Under the pieces are notes generated by a model, which had not been told where the DNA came from, made no database searches, and was given only the letters and a program-made list of their open reading frames with translations. From Myxococcaceae bacterium (GTDB lineage: Bacteria > Myxococcota > UBA727 > JABDBI01): a stretch of DNA of 64,000 nt. Below are positions 45,701-53,811 of the stretch, piece after piece. The position numbers were made by a program, and so were the translations under genes. The stretch spans positions 16,823 to 80,822 of the forward strand of contig JAECQY010000009.1 of NCBI GenBank assembly GCA_016000045.1, in the 5' to 3' direction. Position 1 is the first letter of the stretch; every line of letters begins with the position of its first letter.

Positions 45701-48640
45701 GAGTGTCGCATTCACAAATCTCTGCCAGATAAGGCCAGTAACCAAGTCTTGCACTTGCGTGCTGTTTAATGTCAGTTCATTGCCGATTTCATCTTTGTAT
45801 CGATTGATGGTTTTAAAATCACTAGATGGTCTTACGCAACGAGCATAGCCGCGACTAGCGACAGCAATACAACCACTTCCTTGACTGCAAATCAGTCCAC
45901 CATAGTAGGCATTGCCTCCAAAACTTACGTACCAAGCGCTTTCAGGAACTCCCAGCAATGGTGTTGAGGACCAAAAGTAATCTGCTGGGGTATTTGGAAA
46001 TGGAATCGTATTGATGGATGGAATGGCGGTTGTGGCAGAGATTGTATAATCTAGCAAAGTTTGCAACTCGACTCTTGTTGGCAATCTCCAGTCAGCATAG
46101 CCTCCTTGAACTAAGCTATCGCAATAAGTCTTAGCTCCAGTCCAATTGAAAGTGTTTTGGCTGATGCTGCTTTGCCATTGAAGGCTGGTCAAAGAATCTG
46201 TTACAACGCTGGGATTGTTTTGAATATAACGACCTATTTGATTCGTGGCATCTTGATAAACACCCGTCGATTGGTCCCAATTGGCCCATTCAGGGTTGGT
46301 CACTACCGGGGAGCGTACACACCTAATCAAGTCGGGAGCGCTCATAACGTGGTAGCCAATGTAGCCATAGAGAAAGTAGACGATCCACGAGCCCGTAGAA
46401 GAACAAACAGATGGTGTTAACGATCCAAACACACCCTGCGTTGTACTAGGAAACGCTGTTGCATTGATCGTGGGACCTGGAAAAGGTACACTCACATCGA
46501 GAAGAGTTGATAGCTCTTTAACATTTGGAAGACGCCAAGTTTGGCCTCCCAAGGTAAGACCTGCACAATAATTTTGAGCATCAGTCCAATTATAACCCCC
46601 AGAAACCACACGTTGCCAGATTAAACCCGTTACAGTATCTTTGACCTGCATGCTGCCATCTGTAAGTGTGTTGCCCATTTCATCTCGGTATCGATCCATC
46701 GGTTTGACAGTAGACCCAGGGCGTACGCAGCGTGCGTGACCTAGAGCGGGACTTGGGCAAGCTCCGCTATATCCCTGACTGCAGACTAAGCCGCCGTAGT
46801 TATCCGTGTTACCAAAGCTTGCCCACCAGGCACTCCCAGGATAACCAACTAGAGGATCTGATGACCAATAATAACTCGTGGCTGTATCTGGAAAAGAAGA
46901 ATTGTTAATCGCTGGATTCGAACAATTAATCGTGTAATCGATTAAGCTTTGAAGCTCCACGTGAGTCGGTAGTCTCCAGTCTCCAAAGCCACTTTTGAAC
47001 AAGTTATCACAACGTGCTTTGGCCTCTGTCCAGTTGTAGGTATTTGGATCGGTTTCTTTTTCCCACTGTAACTCGGTGAGTGTGTCTGTGACTACATTGG
47101 GTCGAGCTTCAATGTAGCGCCCTGTTTGATTTGTGGCGTCTTGATACACTTGCATCGATTCGTCCCAATTGGCCCACTCGGGGTTAGTAACTACTGGAGA
47201 GCGAACACAGCGCACACCGTAACTGCTTGCGCGGTTGGTAGTGAGAGCTGGATAAGTATGGCTGAAACAAACTAGCCATGACTCTGGTAGCTGGCTGATT
47301 AAATCAGTCCAATAGCAATCGAATGTATTGGGAAATGCCACAGTATTGATCTTAAGTCCGATATCAGCAGGAATGCTGAAGTTCATAAGAGTCAGTAACT
47401 CTTTTACATTTGGAAGGCGCCAAGTTCCAGGGCTGAGATTTCCAAGGGTCAATTGGGCACAATATTCTTGGGCTGAACCCGAAACTCCGCTAGCATCCCA
47501 TGTTTTCAAATCTGAAGAACCGTGTCGTTCCCAAATTAGACCGGTTATTAGATCCATTAACTGTGCACTGCTATTAGACAACGGCTTGTTATTCTCATCG
47601 ACATATCGCTCCGATGGTTGATAAGCTGCACGAGGTCGAACACAACGAACACCCCAGTATGTGTTTGTTGGCGAAGTTTCCAAGTAGCCATTATAAAAGC
47701 TTTGCTCATATGCACTAACATTTGTTTCCGACATAGACGACCATAGATGATTCCATGGAAAAGAAGGAAAATGATCTAGATTAATCCAAGTGCCAGAGGC
47801 GTAGTCCACAAGACTGTTCAGTTCTATAGGTGTCGGTAATCTCCAATCAGCAAAACCTCCTTTTACAAGGGTATCGCAGTAAATCCCTGCATCCGTCCAA
47901 TTTAAATCTGCGGAAACGTATTTCTCCCACTGCAACCCCGTTCTCACATCTGTCACAATTTCCGGAATCGTCTCATTGTATCGTCCCGTTTGGTTGGTAG
48001 CATCTCGATAAACCCCAGTGCTCATGTCCCAGTTGGCCCATTCTGGATTCCAAACTATGGGGGCTGTTGCTGTATTGCTATGTGATGAACTCATGCTCCG
48101 CGAAGCACTGCTTGTCTCTAATGATATTGCTTCTGTCTGACTGGTCGAGACAGAAGGGCTTGGCGTCGGCGGCAACTTATAATACAACCAGTACATCACC
48201 TGTGGATGCTGGACAGGATCTAAGCCAACAACAGTTTGCATTTGAAGAATATTGCTTTTGTGTAATTGCGCTAAATAGCTACTCGGAAATTGTTGTTCTG
48301 CTCTGCAGGAATCTGATACTTTTTGGATATCTGTAAACTGAGCATCGCAAGCAACCTGATCAATTTCAGAGTCAAAGAACACCGAGCAATTTGAGCTAAA
48401 TGGCTTTTTATAGTCTGATAATGCTTCAATGTGAGGCGCAATGAGGACCAACAATCCCTTCATCGCATTTTGTGCGGCGAGTTTCTCTTGCAGAAAGTCG
48501 GTCTGATTTTTGAGCTGGGTCAAATTTGAAAACTGTTGGTTCAAAAACTCTGAAAAGCCATTTTGTAACACAAAGCCCTGAGCCTGAACGTCAGGCGACA
48601 ACAAAAGCCCTGTAATCATCAAAAAAATCGCTTTTATCAT
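42794..48640 (-). CDS. Giant secreted adhesin-like protein with twelve Lcl_C (DUF1566) modules
   Basis: 1948 residues from the ATG at 48640 (signal MIKAIFLMITGLLLSPDVQA); an upstream frame start lacks a signal. Residues about 20-165 form the family N-domain (QQFSNLTQLKNQ, KPFSSNCSVFF, VACDA, LHKSNIL, GLDPVQHPQVMYWLYYKLP). A Ser/Thr-rich stalk follows. Then come twelve Lcl_C modules, each with a W-R-(L/M)-P-x(3)-E-L motif and ending in RCVR or RCCR. They alternate: A-type (ATNQTGRY...DWRLP) and B-type (RYxDExG...TWRLPxxKEL), six pairs. Lcl_C of Legionella Lcl is linked to binding of sulfated glycans, so an adhesin role is inferred. There is no anchor or sorting signal at the C-terminus. Confidence 0.88.
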   Translation of the reverse strand: MIKAIFLMITGLLLSPDVQAQGFVLQNGFSEFLNQQFSNLTQLKNQTDFLQEKLAAQNAMKGLLVLIAPHIEALSDYKKPFSSNCSVFFDSEIDQVACDAQFTDIQKVSDSCRAEQQFPSSYLAQLHKSNILQMQTVVGLDPVQHPQVMYWLYYKLPPTPSPSVSTSQTEAISLETSSASRSMSSSHSNTATAPIVWNPEWANWDMSTGVYRDATNQTGRYNETIPEIVTDVRTGLQWEKYVSADLNWTDAGIYCDTLVKGGFADWRLPTPIELNSLVDYASGTWINLDHFPSFPWNHLWSSMSETNVSAYEQSFYNGYLETSPTNTYWGVRCVRPRAAYQPSERYVDENNKPLSNSSAQLMDLITGLIWERHGSSDLKTWDASGVSGSAQEYCAQLTLGNLSPGTWRLPNVKELLTLMNFSIPADIGLKINTVAFPNTFDCYWTDLISQLPESWLVCFSHTYPALTTNRASSYGVRCVRSPVVTNPEWANWDESMQVYQDATNQTGRYIEARPNVVTDTLTELQWEKETDPNTYNWTEAKARCDNLFKSGFGDWRLPTHVELQSLIDYTINCSNPAINNSSFPDTATSYYWSSDPLVGYPGSAWWASFGNTDNYGGLVCSQGYSGACPSPALGHARCVRPGSTVKPMDRYRDEMGNTLTDGSMQVKDTVTGLIWQRVVSGGYNWTDAQNYCAGLTLGGQTWRLPNVKELSTLLDVSVPFPGPTINATAFPSTTQGVFGSLTPSVCSSTGSWIVYFLYGYIGYHVMSAPDLIRCVRSPVVTNPEWANWDQSTGVYQDATNQIGRYIQNNPSVVTDSLTSLQWQSSISQNTFNWTGAKTYCDSLVQGGYADWRLPTRVELQTLLDYTISATTAIPSINTIPFPNTPADYFWSSTPLLGVPESAWYVSFGGNAYYGGLICSQGSGCIAVASRGYARCVRPSSDFKTINRYKDEIGNELTLNSTQVQDLVTGLIWQRFVNATLNLTTARSYCDTLSLGNQVWRLPIVKELSTLIDVNVGSSNATINTTAFLETPPSLFWSATPFYNNAAISWYVGFDVGAIGNHANTFSHYTRCVRTCDVPPANGVLAAWPASTGAYADSTNQTGRYNVSDEIVTDTLTNTQWQLAASPTNMSFADAQDHCKAQRTGGYRNWRLPNNAELMQLVDYTVNYQGSTPGINSVFSNTPLNDFFSETSLVGSLNNNPWWMSFGQDACFSGFLSNSEFGVCGSDLSAYVRCVRSCYPLPVSKRYVASSGEVTDVTTGLTWQQTATGGAMNRTTAFQHCSQLDLNAHTWRLPTLKELATLVNYSVPYGELMMNSQVFSGEPADFFWSSTLLSGRSAYQWVMGFGQGRDGNDLTSDHYVRCVRTLPSAFLTCAANANTPPTNSLLAAWNASTGVYGDATNQANRYVISNNITYDTLTNILWQQYPSTTTMNFTDTQSYCASQTTGGLTGWRMPNIVELNTMYDYTLSSPYVNTTVFPSTTANNFWSSSQQIGNGGGYTWDLQLGNQETWVNTRGTLGYARCVIACYPISPSGRYVSALGEVEDLVTGLTWQQYTSTITNWTNAANYCLGLTLNRHTWRLPTVRELQTLIDYSAAFNSLMMNLTVFASEPESYDWTSTLRFGGSSYAWIVVANNGALVSDHLIASNSYVRCCRDFRSALPALFSTCATNVTIPPTNGLLAAWNANTDVYGDATNQTNRYVISNNITYDTLTNILWQQYPGTATMNFSEAQAYCASQTTGGLSQWRLPNIVELNTIYDYTLLTPFVNTTVFPNTTGNSFWSSSPEIGRLGYTWDVQLGGQQTWVDMNSTANYVRCVITCYPAPSTNRYMNVSGEVTDFVTGLIWQQYAPQTGNWTWSDSTSYCNGLGLNGHSWRLPKIRELQSLIDYSGTYNTLMMNLTIFAREPANLFWTNTPWSSGSSDAWLMNPVSGSLYHDSVSIKYYVRCCRQTP
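42820..44520 (-). repeat. Tandem duplication of an Lcl_C module pair (period about 885 bases)
   Basis: The last two module pairs of the giant gene are nearly identical over long stretches (for example about 43436-43543 against 44316-44430, both including TAGAGTGTCATAGGTTATG). This indicates a recent duplication of one A/B pair, which changes the protein length by about 295 residues. Confidence 0.8.
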
Positions 48641-48668
48641 AATATAGCACCGTCTACAGTTGCCCGGG

Positions 48669-48768
48669 TTCAAGACATTTGAGACTGGAGAGGGCTCACT
48701 TGGATACCTAAACCTTCTAGAAAATGTTGGGGTGTTTGTAAACCAATCCCATCATGAGGTCGGTCCCA
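48669..48768 (-). mobile_element. Terminal fragment of the IS481-type element also present at 58.6 kb
   Basis: About 100 bases are almost identical to 58587-58686 (same orientation), encoding the end of the transposase (SRRLRYPSEPFPVSNVL). It lies between the giant gene and the truncated surface-gene remnant; the rest of the element is missing. Confidence 0.8.
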
Positions 48769-49113
48769 AATAGACTCCGGTGCTACGATGCCAGGTGGCA
48801 AAGAGACCATTGTACAGGGTCATGCTGGAACTTGAGTCCTTGCTGGGAGTGACGGACTCTGTCCCACTGAGGTTCGGCGAAAGGCTGAGACTTGAGCTGC
48901 TGCTGAGCGTTTGGGTCTGACGATTGGTCTGTGTGGACGATCGACTGGAATCACGACTCGCACTCACGCTGCGAGCCTGGCTTCGACTGTCTGTGCCACT
49001 CCCGCTCAGATCATGGCTCTTCGTTCGCGTCAAAGTCGCTTCAAAAGTTCGTGTGCTGGAAACATCTGTACTTTTCCAGAGCTTTACTGGCAGGTGAACT
49101 GGTTACGGCTCAT
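48769..49113 (-). pseudogene. Truncated surface-protein gene (stalk and start of an Lcl_C module)
   Basis: The minus-strand frame reads through a Ser/Thr-rich stalk (SRSQARSVSASRDSSRSS and SSSSSLSLSPNLSGTES), then LYNGLFATWHRSTGVYLGP, which corresponds to GLLAAWNASTGVYQDATN of the intact genes. It is cut off there by the IS fragment. Upstream, HLPVKLWKSTDVSST resembles the junction LYFQLP/stalk, but the N-domain is lost. It is the remnant of another family member. Confidence 0.75.
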
Positions 49114-49209
49114 GCTAGAACAGGCGTTTCTGTTATGATTGCTTGCCCTCTTGTTTTCGATCAATCAATGAAGCAGGGTAAGTAACGCTGCTTAAAGGTT
49201 TTGCTCTGT

Positions 49210-50433
49210 ATGAAATTGGTCCCAATATTCTTCCTCTGGCATTTTGTTTTAGCTCATTGGCCTTTACTGGCAGAGTCTGATGCGAGCTGTGAGATTCCTT
49301 ACTCGCGCTCAAGTAGAGTCGGTTGGTATGAGCCAACTGCCCCAGCTCTTCCAACGATATTAACCGAAGTCACTCAAACTGGAACCGCTGTTTCAACAAT
49401 CGCAGGCATCTTGGCAGGCTTGGATGTTACTTTACTATCGCAAGGCACCAGAGCTTACACAACACTTGAAATAGCGTCTTGTAACGATGCGGCTTTACCA
49501 GATTCAGGATCCTTATCATGGATGGACAGTCCAACTCAGTTATCTGTTGGTCATGATTTGCTTCAATATCACGTAGGTGCGGTGGTGGGTAACTGGATTC
49601 TCTTAACAGGAATTACTGCCGGCTGGAGTATTGTAGCAACCCAACTAGGAATGGCTCGAGCAAGAATTCCGGGCGGGTTGATATTGCCGATATTGTTTTT
49701 AATGGGACCAACTTCAAGTTCAGCGGTCACTCTACTCCGAGATGGAACAGCTGTTCAAAAAGTATTGGGCGGATGTTCCATCACTGCACAGAGCATGGGA
49801 TTGAATATGTTGTCGGTATTTTTGAGCCCAGCTTTCTTTGGTGCTCAATGGGTTAGAGATGGCCAAGAGTACGCCTGGGCAGATGCATCTGAGCCTAATT
49901 ACGTCAAGCATTATGGCTTGCTATTTTCAGATTATAGAGGGGGCAGACAGTTCTTTGTCAATGCTGAACTGCTCATGTCATTGGCGACGGGTGTATTAAA
50001 GTCGTATCAAGCCACTCAGACAAATTGTAAAGACATCGTTACCGCTGCCGCTGCAGTATCTCTGGCTTACTTGGCATCGCTTATAGTATTACGACCTCAT
50101 GCTGAGTTTAAAGATCGCCTCTTTTTTACCAGCATTGCTGCTCTGGAGTCGACAGCGCTAACGATGCAAGCCATATCTTTATGGACAGGCACAGAAGAAT
50201 CTCAGTCAACAACACGAACCATTTCAGAAAGCATTGTGATGGTAGCTGAATGGACTCTGACAATCAGAACCCTCTATGATGTTGGAAGACGAATTTATGG
50301 ATTTTATCAACGTTCTCGAGCAGTACCAGTGAAAAAGCTTGCCTTATCCAGACCTACAACACCACTCAAATCGATGATTCTATCGATCTGGTTGAAATCC
50401 CGACTATCGGTGTCAATTCACAAGATGATTTGA
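49210..50433 (+). CDS. Polytopic membrane protein, first gene of the surface-protein cassette
   Basis: 407 residues from the ATG at 49210, with an N-terminal signal-like helix (VPIFFLWHFVLAHWPLLA) and about six further hydrophobic stretches, among them AVVGNWILLTGITAGWSIV, IPGGLILPILFLMGP, AAAAVSLAYLASLIVL and FFTSIAALESTALTM. I recognise no family. Its stop overlaps the next small gene by 4 bases (ATGA), which in turn overlaps the large surface gene, so the three form a unit. A role in export or anchoring of the surface protein is possible but unproven. Confidence 0.65.
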   Translation: MKLVPIFFLWHFVLAHWPLLAESDASCEIPYSRSSRVGWYEPTAPALPTILTEVTQTGTAVSTIAGILAGLDVTLLSQGTRAYTTLEIASCNDAALPDSGSLSWMDSPTQLSVGHDLLQYHVGAVVGNWILLTGITAGWSIVATQLGMARARIPGGLILPILFLMGPTSSSAVTLLRDGTAVQKVLGGCSITAQSMGLNMLSVFLSPAFFGAQWVRDGQEYAWADASEPNYVKHYGLLFSDYRGGRQFFVNAELLMSLATGVLKSYQATQTNCKDIVTAAAAVSLAYLASLIVLRPHAEFKDRLFFTSIAALESTALTMQAISLWTGTEESQSTTRTISESIVMVAEWTLTIRTLYDVGRRIYGFYQRSRAVPVKKLALSRPTTPLKSMILSIWLKSRLSVSIHKMI

Positions 50434-50642
50434 CAATGATTAAACTTGAAGACCTTGTTGATAACCCACAAGATAAAGGGAGTCTTTTGTCTGCTGAGTT
50501 AACGCATTCTCGAAGTTCATCATCGTCGTTCGAAGAGTTTGATCCTGAACCATCGGCTATTTCTGAAATTCGATTGAAACCTTTTTTTGGAGAACTGCAG
50601 AATCAAAACCCGATAGACGAAATGCTATCTAACAAGTTATGA
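50430..50642 (+). CDS. Small Ser/acidic-rich protein of the surface-protein cassette
   Basis: 70 residues, acidic, with a Ser run (HSRSSSSSFEEFDPEP) and no hydrophobic segment; likely cytoplasmic. It overlaps the membrane gene upstream by 4 bases and the surface gene downstream: its end TTA TGA contains the ATG of the next gene. The same arrangement recurs at 58.3 kb. Function unknown; translational coupling suggests a dedicated partner. Confidence 0.6.
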   Translation: MTMIKLEDLVDNPQDKGSLLSAELTHSRSSSSSFEEFDPEPSAISEIRLKPFFGELQNQNPIDEMLSNKL

Positions 50643-53233
50643 AATCGAGTTTTTTAACAATTTGCTTATTTATTTTGACGCCCAAAATAATTGCGCAACA
50701 TGTTTCTTTAGAGCCGCCCATGGATCCAAGCATTCATGAGCTTTTTGCTCAGCTGGCTGAATACCGAAACTTATCCAACGTTGCGAATGAATTTATGGAC
50801 AGCCGACATGCGCTGTCAGCACTATTTAATGCGCTGAGTCCTACAATCAAGAGCTTTGTGAATTATACTGGGGTATTCAAAGGTAATTGCTCGGTGTTTT
50901 TTGAAGATAAGGTTGAGTCTGCAAGTTGCGAGATTGCTCCGATGAATCTTCCAAACATCACCTTAGATGCAAAGGTAACGAAGAAAAAGCGCTTGCCTAC
51001 TCAATACTGGCATCAGATTACGTTGACGAACATTTTGCTAGCAAAAATATCTGCAGATTGGAGACGAGGCAAGCTACAAGAGTTTGAGAGTGATTTGTAT
51101 TTTAAGCAGGGAACTTGTAGTGAGACAGGCAGTATTACCAAATCTCCAACGCTCAGTTCTAGTAAAACTACAACTGAAAGCTTATCGAAGTCGGTACAAA
51201 CTTCGTTGAGTTTAACTCAAATGCCAACAGACAGTCACTCAGAAAACATCAGCAAGAGTGCAACTGCAACCGACACGCACAGTGAGAGTAGAGTTGTAAC
51301 TCCATCAAAACTGTCCAAAACATCCTCAAAGACACTCAGTTTTTCTGTGCTAAACACATTGAGTTTCTCCACAATTAGATCAAGTACAGTCGATCTATCT
51401 TTGAGCAAATCCAGTCTGTTAACAGTCTCTTCGACAAGCACAGATACCGCTACCAATTTTATCAGTCAGACAGACACATTATGGAAACCGACACCAACAG
51501 AATCAGTATCTATCAATCTGCTTGCGACATCTAGTTGGCTGAGTAGTGTTAGCAACACACTCGAGGCAACGAAAAGCTTTGCGGTTAGCATAAGCCGTAG
51601 TTTGATGGGTGCAACTCCTTCTCACACATCTAAACAATCGATTTCGAATAGTGTAGAGCCTAGCAAATCCACAACGCTTAGCATAACCCAAAAAGCAGAC
51701 ATACCATCGTCGTTATGTCGCAATATCACAATCGTTCCCCCAGAAAATATTATCCAACTGCTCTTTAGCAACTGCCAATATGTCGATGGTACCATTGTAA
51801 ACATCACGGGAACTAATCCTTTCAATATCATCTTCTCAAACATTAACTGCGATGATTGTACAATTATTGTCGACAGGCCGATGGTTGACAGCTCATTTTT
51901 TATCGTTAATAGTAATATAACGAAGATAAGTAATTTTAGCTATTCTCGATTTGATTCGCAGCCGTCCGTTGCTATATTGCTTTTCACGTATCCAATCATT
52001 AATTCAACGATCACAATCTATCAATCAACTGTGACTGCTTGTACCCCAGAGCAGCTCGTGAATTTCTCAACTTCGTATACTGCATTGCTGTTTGGTTGCC
52101 GCACCTGCGATTCGCAGAACCCCCTTCCGCTTAGCGATTCTACCATAACCATTGCCCGTAGCACCATCTCTTCGAATTTTTTGTTTCCTGTTGGCATCAG
52201 TTTATCCAGTTTACCCCAAGATGTGGTGCTAGAGGCTTTTGCTAGCACCATGATCTGTGCTAACCTTGAGATATCCAACGCTTCTATCATTGTAGTTAAT
52301 AGCACTCTGCAATCCACCGCGCCGTCGTTTGCAACAACCGTTGAGTTTTTTGGTTGCCCTTGGAGTAATGCATCCACTTTGGCTTTCATTAACAGTACGT
52401 TATTGGCGACATCATGTGAAATCTTTATTTTCGTTCTAGAGGAATCTCCGATGTCTAATACCTCCGCTTTGATTGTGCTGGGTAGTGCGATAAATTCATT
52501 AAGCGTTGGGTTAGAGGGAATACCTTTGGGTCAAAGCATTGAATCAACCTGGTGGATCAATTCTCCTCTTTCTACTGGATCCGCTGTCGCTTTTATTAAC
52601 AGCACCATCTTGACAACAACTAGTTCACCCGATGGAGGTTTTTGCTATAATCGAGCATTCTTCTGGGATTCTTCCCAATTGTCCGATGCATCCACAGTTG
52701 TTATCATTAATAGTACTATTTGGACATTAGGAGAAGGTGCCGAAGGCGTTTCACTGCCCGAGATGTTTACAGGTTCCAGCACAACGATTTTTCAATCTAC
52801 TCTTCATAGCATTGCGACCCCGGGTGGTAGTGCATCTGTTTTGCAGTTGGATACCATCTCTGAATCATCGCTGAAGTTAAGTTCAGTCGTGCTATTTTCG
52901 GGTGGAGGTGCGAGTGGTTCGTGCGCCACCATGGTTGAGATTACTTCAGGGCATACACCATTTGTTGATTCTAGCAGCACACTAGACTGGGTTGCCGTAT
53001 TATTCGATGGAAGAAACAGGTCTTGCTCGACCGCTGGCTGGACTGCGATTGAACCAATGCTTGGAATAGGTCGTGGATCCAACGTTACTTTTAATGGTAC
53101 AACGAGCGGCATGTGGCAAAAGGCATATTTTGATAACATGACTTTTGGAGGCAGTGTCACTGTTGATGGTAATGAGCCACCTGTTATCTCCTTGGCTCTT
53201 CAGCGTATCCGATACCCCAGATATGGGTTCTAA
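50639..53233 (+). CDS. Secreted surface protein: shared N-domain, Ser/Thr stalk and beta-helix-like repeats
   Basis: 864 residues with signal MKSSFLTICLFILTPKIIAQ. The N-domain (about 25-150) contains FKGNCSVFFEDKVESASCEI, matching the core of the Lcl_C surface proteins, and LTNILLAKISADW...LYFKQG. Residues about 160-350 are a Ser/Thr-rich stalk. From about 360 to 800 the sequence is repetitive: SDSTITIARSTISS, SNASIIVVNSTLQ, NASTLAFINSTLL, GSAVAFINSTIL, DASTVVIINSTIW. This is the look of a parallel beta-helix. Unlike its relatives it has no Lcl_C module. Asn-x-Ser/Thr sites are frequent. Its stop lies before a region with a TrbJ fragment. Confidence 0.8.
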   Translation: MKSSFLTICLFILTPKIIAQHVSLEPPMDPSIHELFAQLAEYRNLSNVANEFMDSRHALSALFNALSPTIKSFVNYTGVFKGNCSVFFEDKVESASCEIAPMNLPNITLDAKVTKKKRLPTQYWHQITLTNILLAKISADWRRGKLQEFESDLYFKQGTCSETGSITKSPTLSSSKTTTESLSKSVQTSLSLTQMPTDSHSENISKSATATDTHSESRVVTPSKLSKTSSKTLSFSVLNTLSFSTIRSSTVDLSLSKSSLLTVSSTSTDTATNFISQTDTLWKPTPTESVSINLLATSSWLSSVSNTLEATKSFAVSISRSLMGATPSHTSKQSISNSVEPSKSTTLSITQKADIPSSLCRNITIVPPENIIQLLFSNCQYVDGTIVNITGTNPFNIIFSNINCDDCTIIVDRPMVDSSFFIVNSNITKISNFSYSRFDSQPSVAILLFTYPIINSTITIYQSTVTACTPEQLVNFSTSYTALLFGCRTCDSQNPLPLSDSTITIARSTISSNFLFPVGISLSSLPQDVVLEAFASTMICANLEISNASIIVVNSTLQSTAPSFATTVEFFGCPWSNASTLAFINSTLLATSCEIFIFVLEESPMSNTSALIVLGSAINSLSVGLEGIPLGQSIESTWWINSPLSTGSAVAFINSTILTTTSSPDGGFCYNRAFFWDSSQLSDASTVVIINSTIWTLGEGAEGVSLPEMFTGSSTTIFQSTLHSIATPGGSASVLQLDTISESSLKLSSVVLFSGGGASGSCATMVEITSGHTPFVDSSSTLDWVAVLFDGRNRSCSTAGWTAIEPMLGIGRGSNVTFNGTTSGMWQKAYFDNMTFGGSVTVDGNEPPVISLALQRIRYPRYGF

Positions 53234-53407
53234 GCCGTCTATGGAAAAGTTTGTCAAACAAAAAATCTCCATCATTGCAAAGATTTTGAATTTTTTTTGC
53301 AAAACAGGGCTCCAACCAGAATCATGTAATTTTACGATCGAGTACAATGGGCCACTTACGCGGCCCAAAGCCCCACAGAACCGTACGTGGTTGGGATAGG
53401 GTGCTAA

Positions 53408-53605
53408 GCGACAATTCTTAGACTGGCTCTTGGCGTGTTTGGGCTTGGAACCCTGATTGATCAAGGTAATCTAGCTCAAAGTGTTCTGAACTATGCTCAG
53501 CTCCTGCTTCAAGTGAACAACCAAGCCGATCAGATAAAGCAGGATTTGAGATTTATGGAACAACAGACCAAGTCATTGGGCAATCTCGGTTGGAAGGACC
53601 CCTAA
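53408..53605 (+). pseudogene. TrbJ-like conjugation protein fragment
   Basis: The plus-strand frame ending at 53605 reads GLGTLIDQGNLAQSVLNYA, then LLLQVNNQADQIKQDLRFM and EQQTKSLGNLGWKDP. This matches the N-terminal helical part of TrbJ/VirB5-type conjugation proteins (DxxNLAQNVL...INNQIxQL...QxxxL). Both the signal peptide and the rest of the protein are missing, so this is a remnant of a former conjugative element. Confidence 0.6.
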
Positions 53606-53629
53606 TGCTCTGCAGAGACATTTAGGGGT
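53598..53629. repeat. 32-base imperfect palindrome at the end of the TrbJ fragment
   Basis: Outer arms ACCCCTAA and TTAGGGGT enclose the perfect palindrome CTCTGCAGAG. It has no T run. It could be a recombination or protein-binding site, or simply a hairpin. Confidence 0.6.
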
Positions 53630-53811
53630 TGTAAGCCGGAATCCGCGGAATTTTTGCATTTGCCAAATCATGGCGTCAAGACGTTGTAAAAATGAAACTA
53701 ATGTCATTGAATTGGGAGTTGCTTTTCTTGTTTTTTGATCCTAACACACAATTAGGATTCCATAGTGGATAAAAAATCTCGAATTCCTCGAGACGAAAGG
53801 AAATTATAAAA

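Noticed and set aside
44470..47621. Several 60-97 codon plus-strand frames inside the giant surface gene
   Set aside because: They lie opposite repeated Lcl_C modules and recur with the module pattern; shadows of the real gene.
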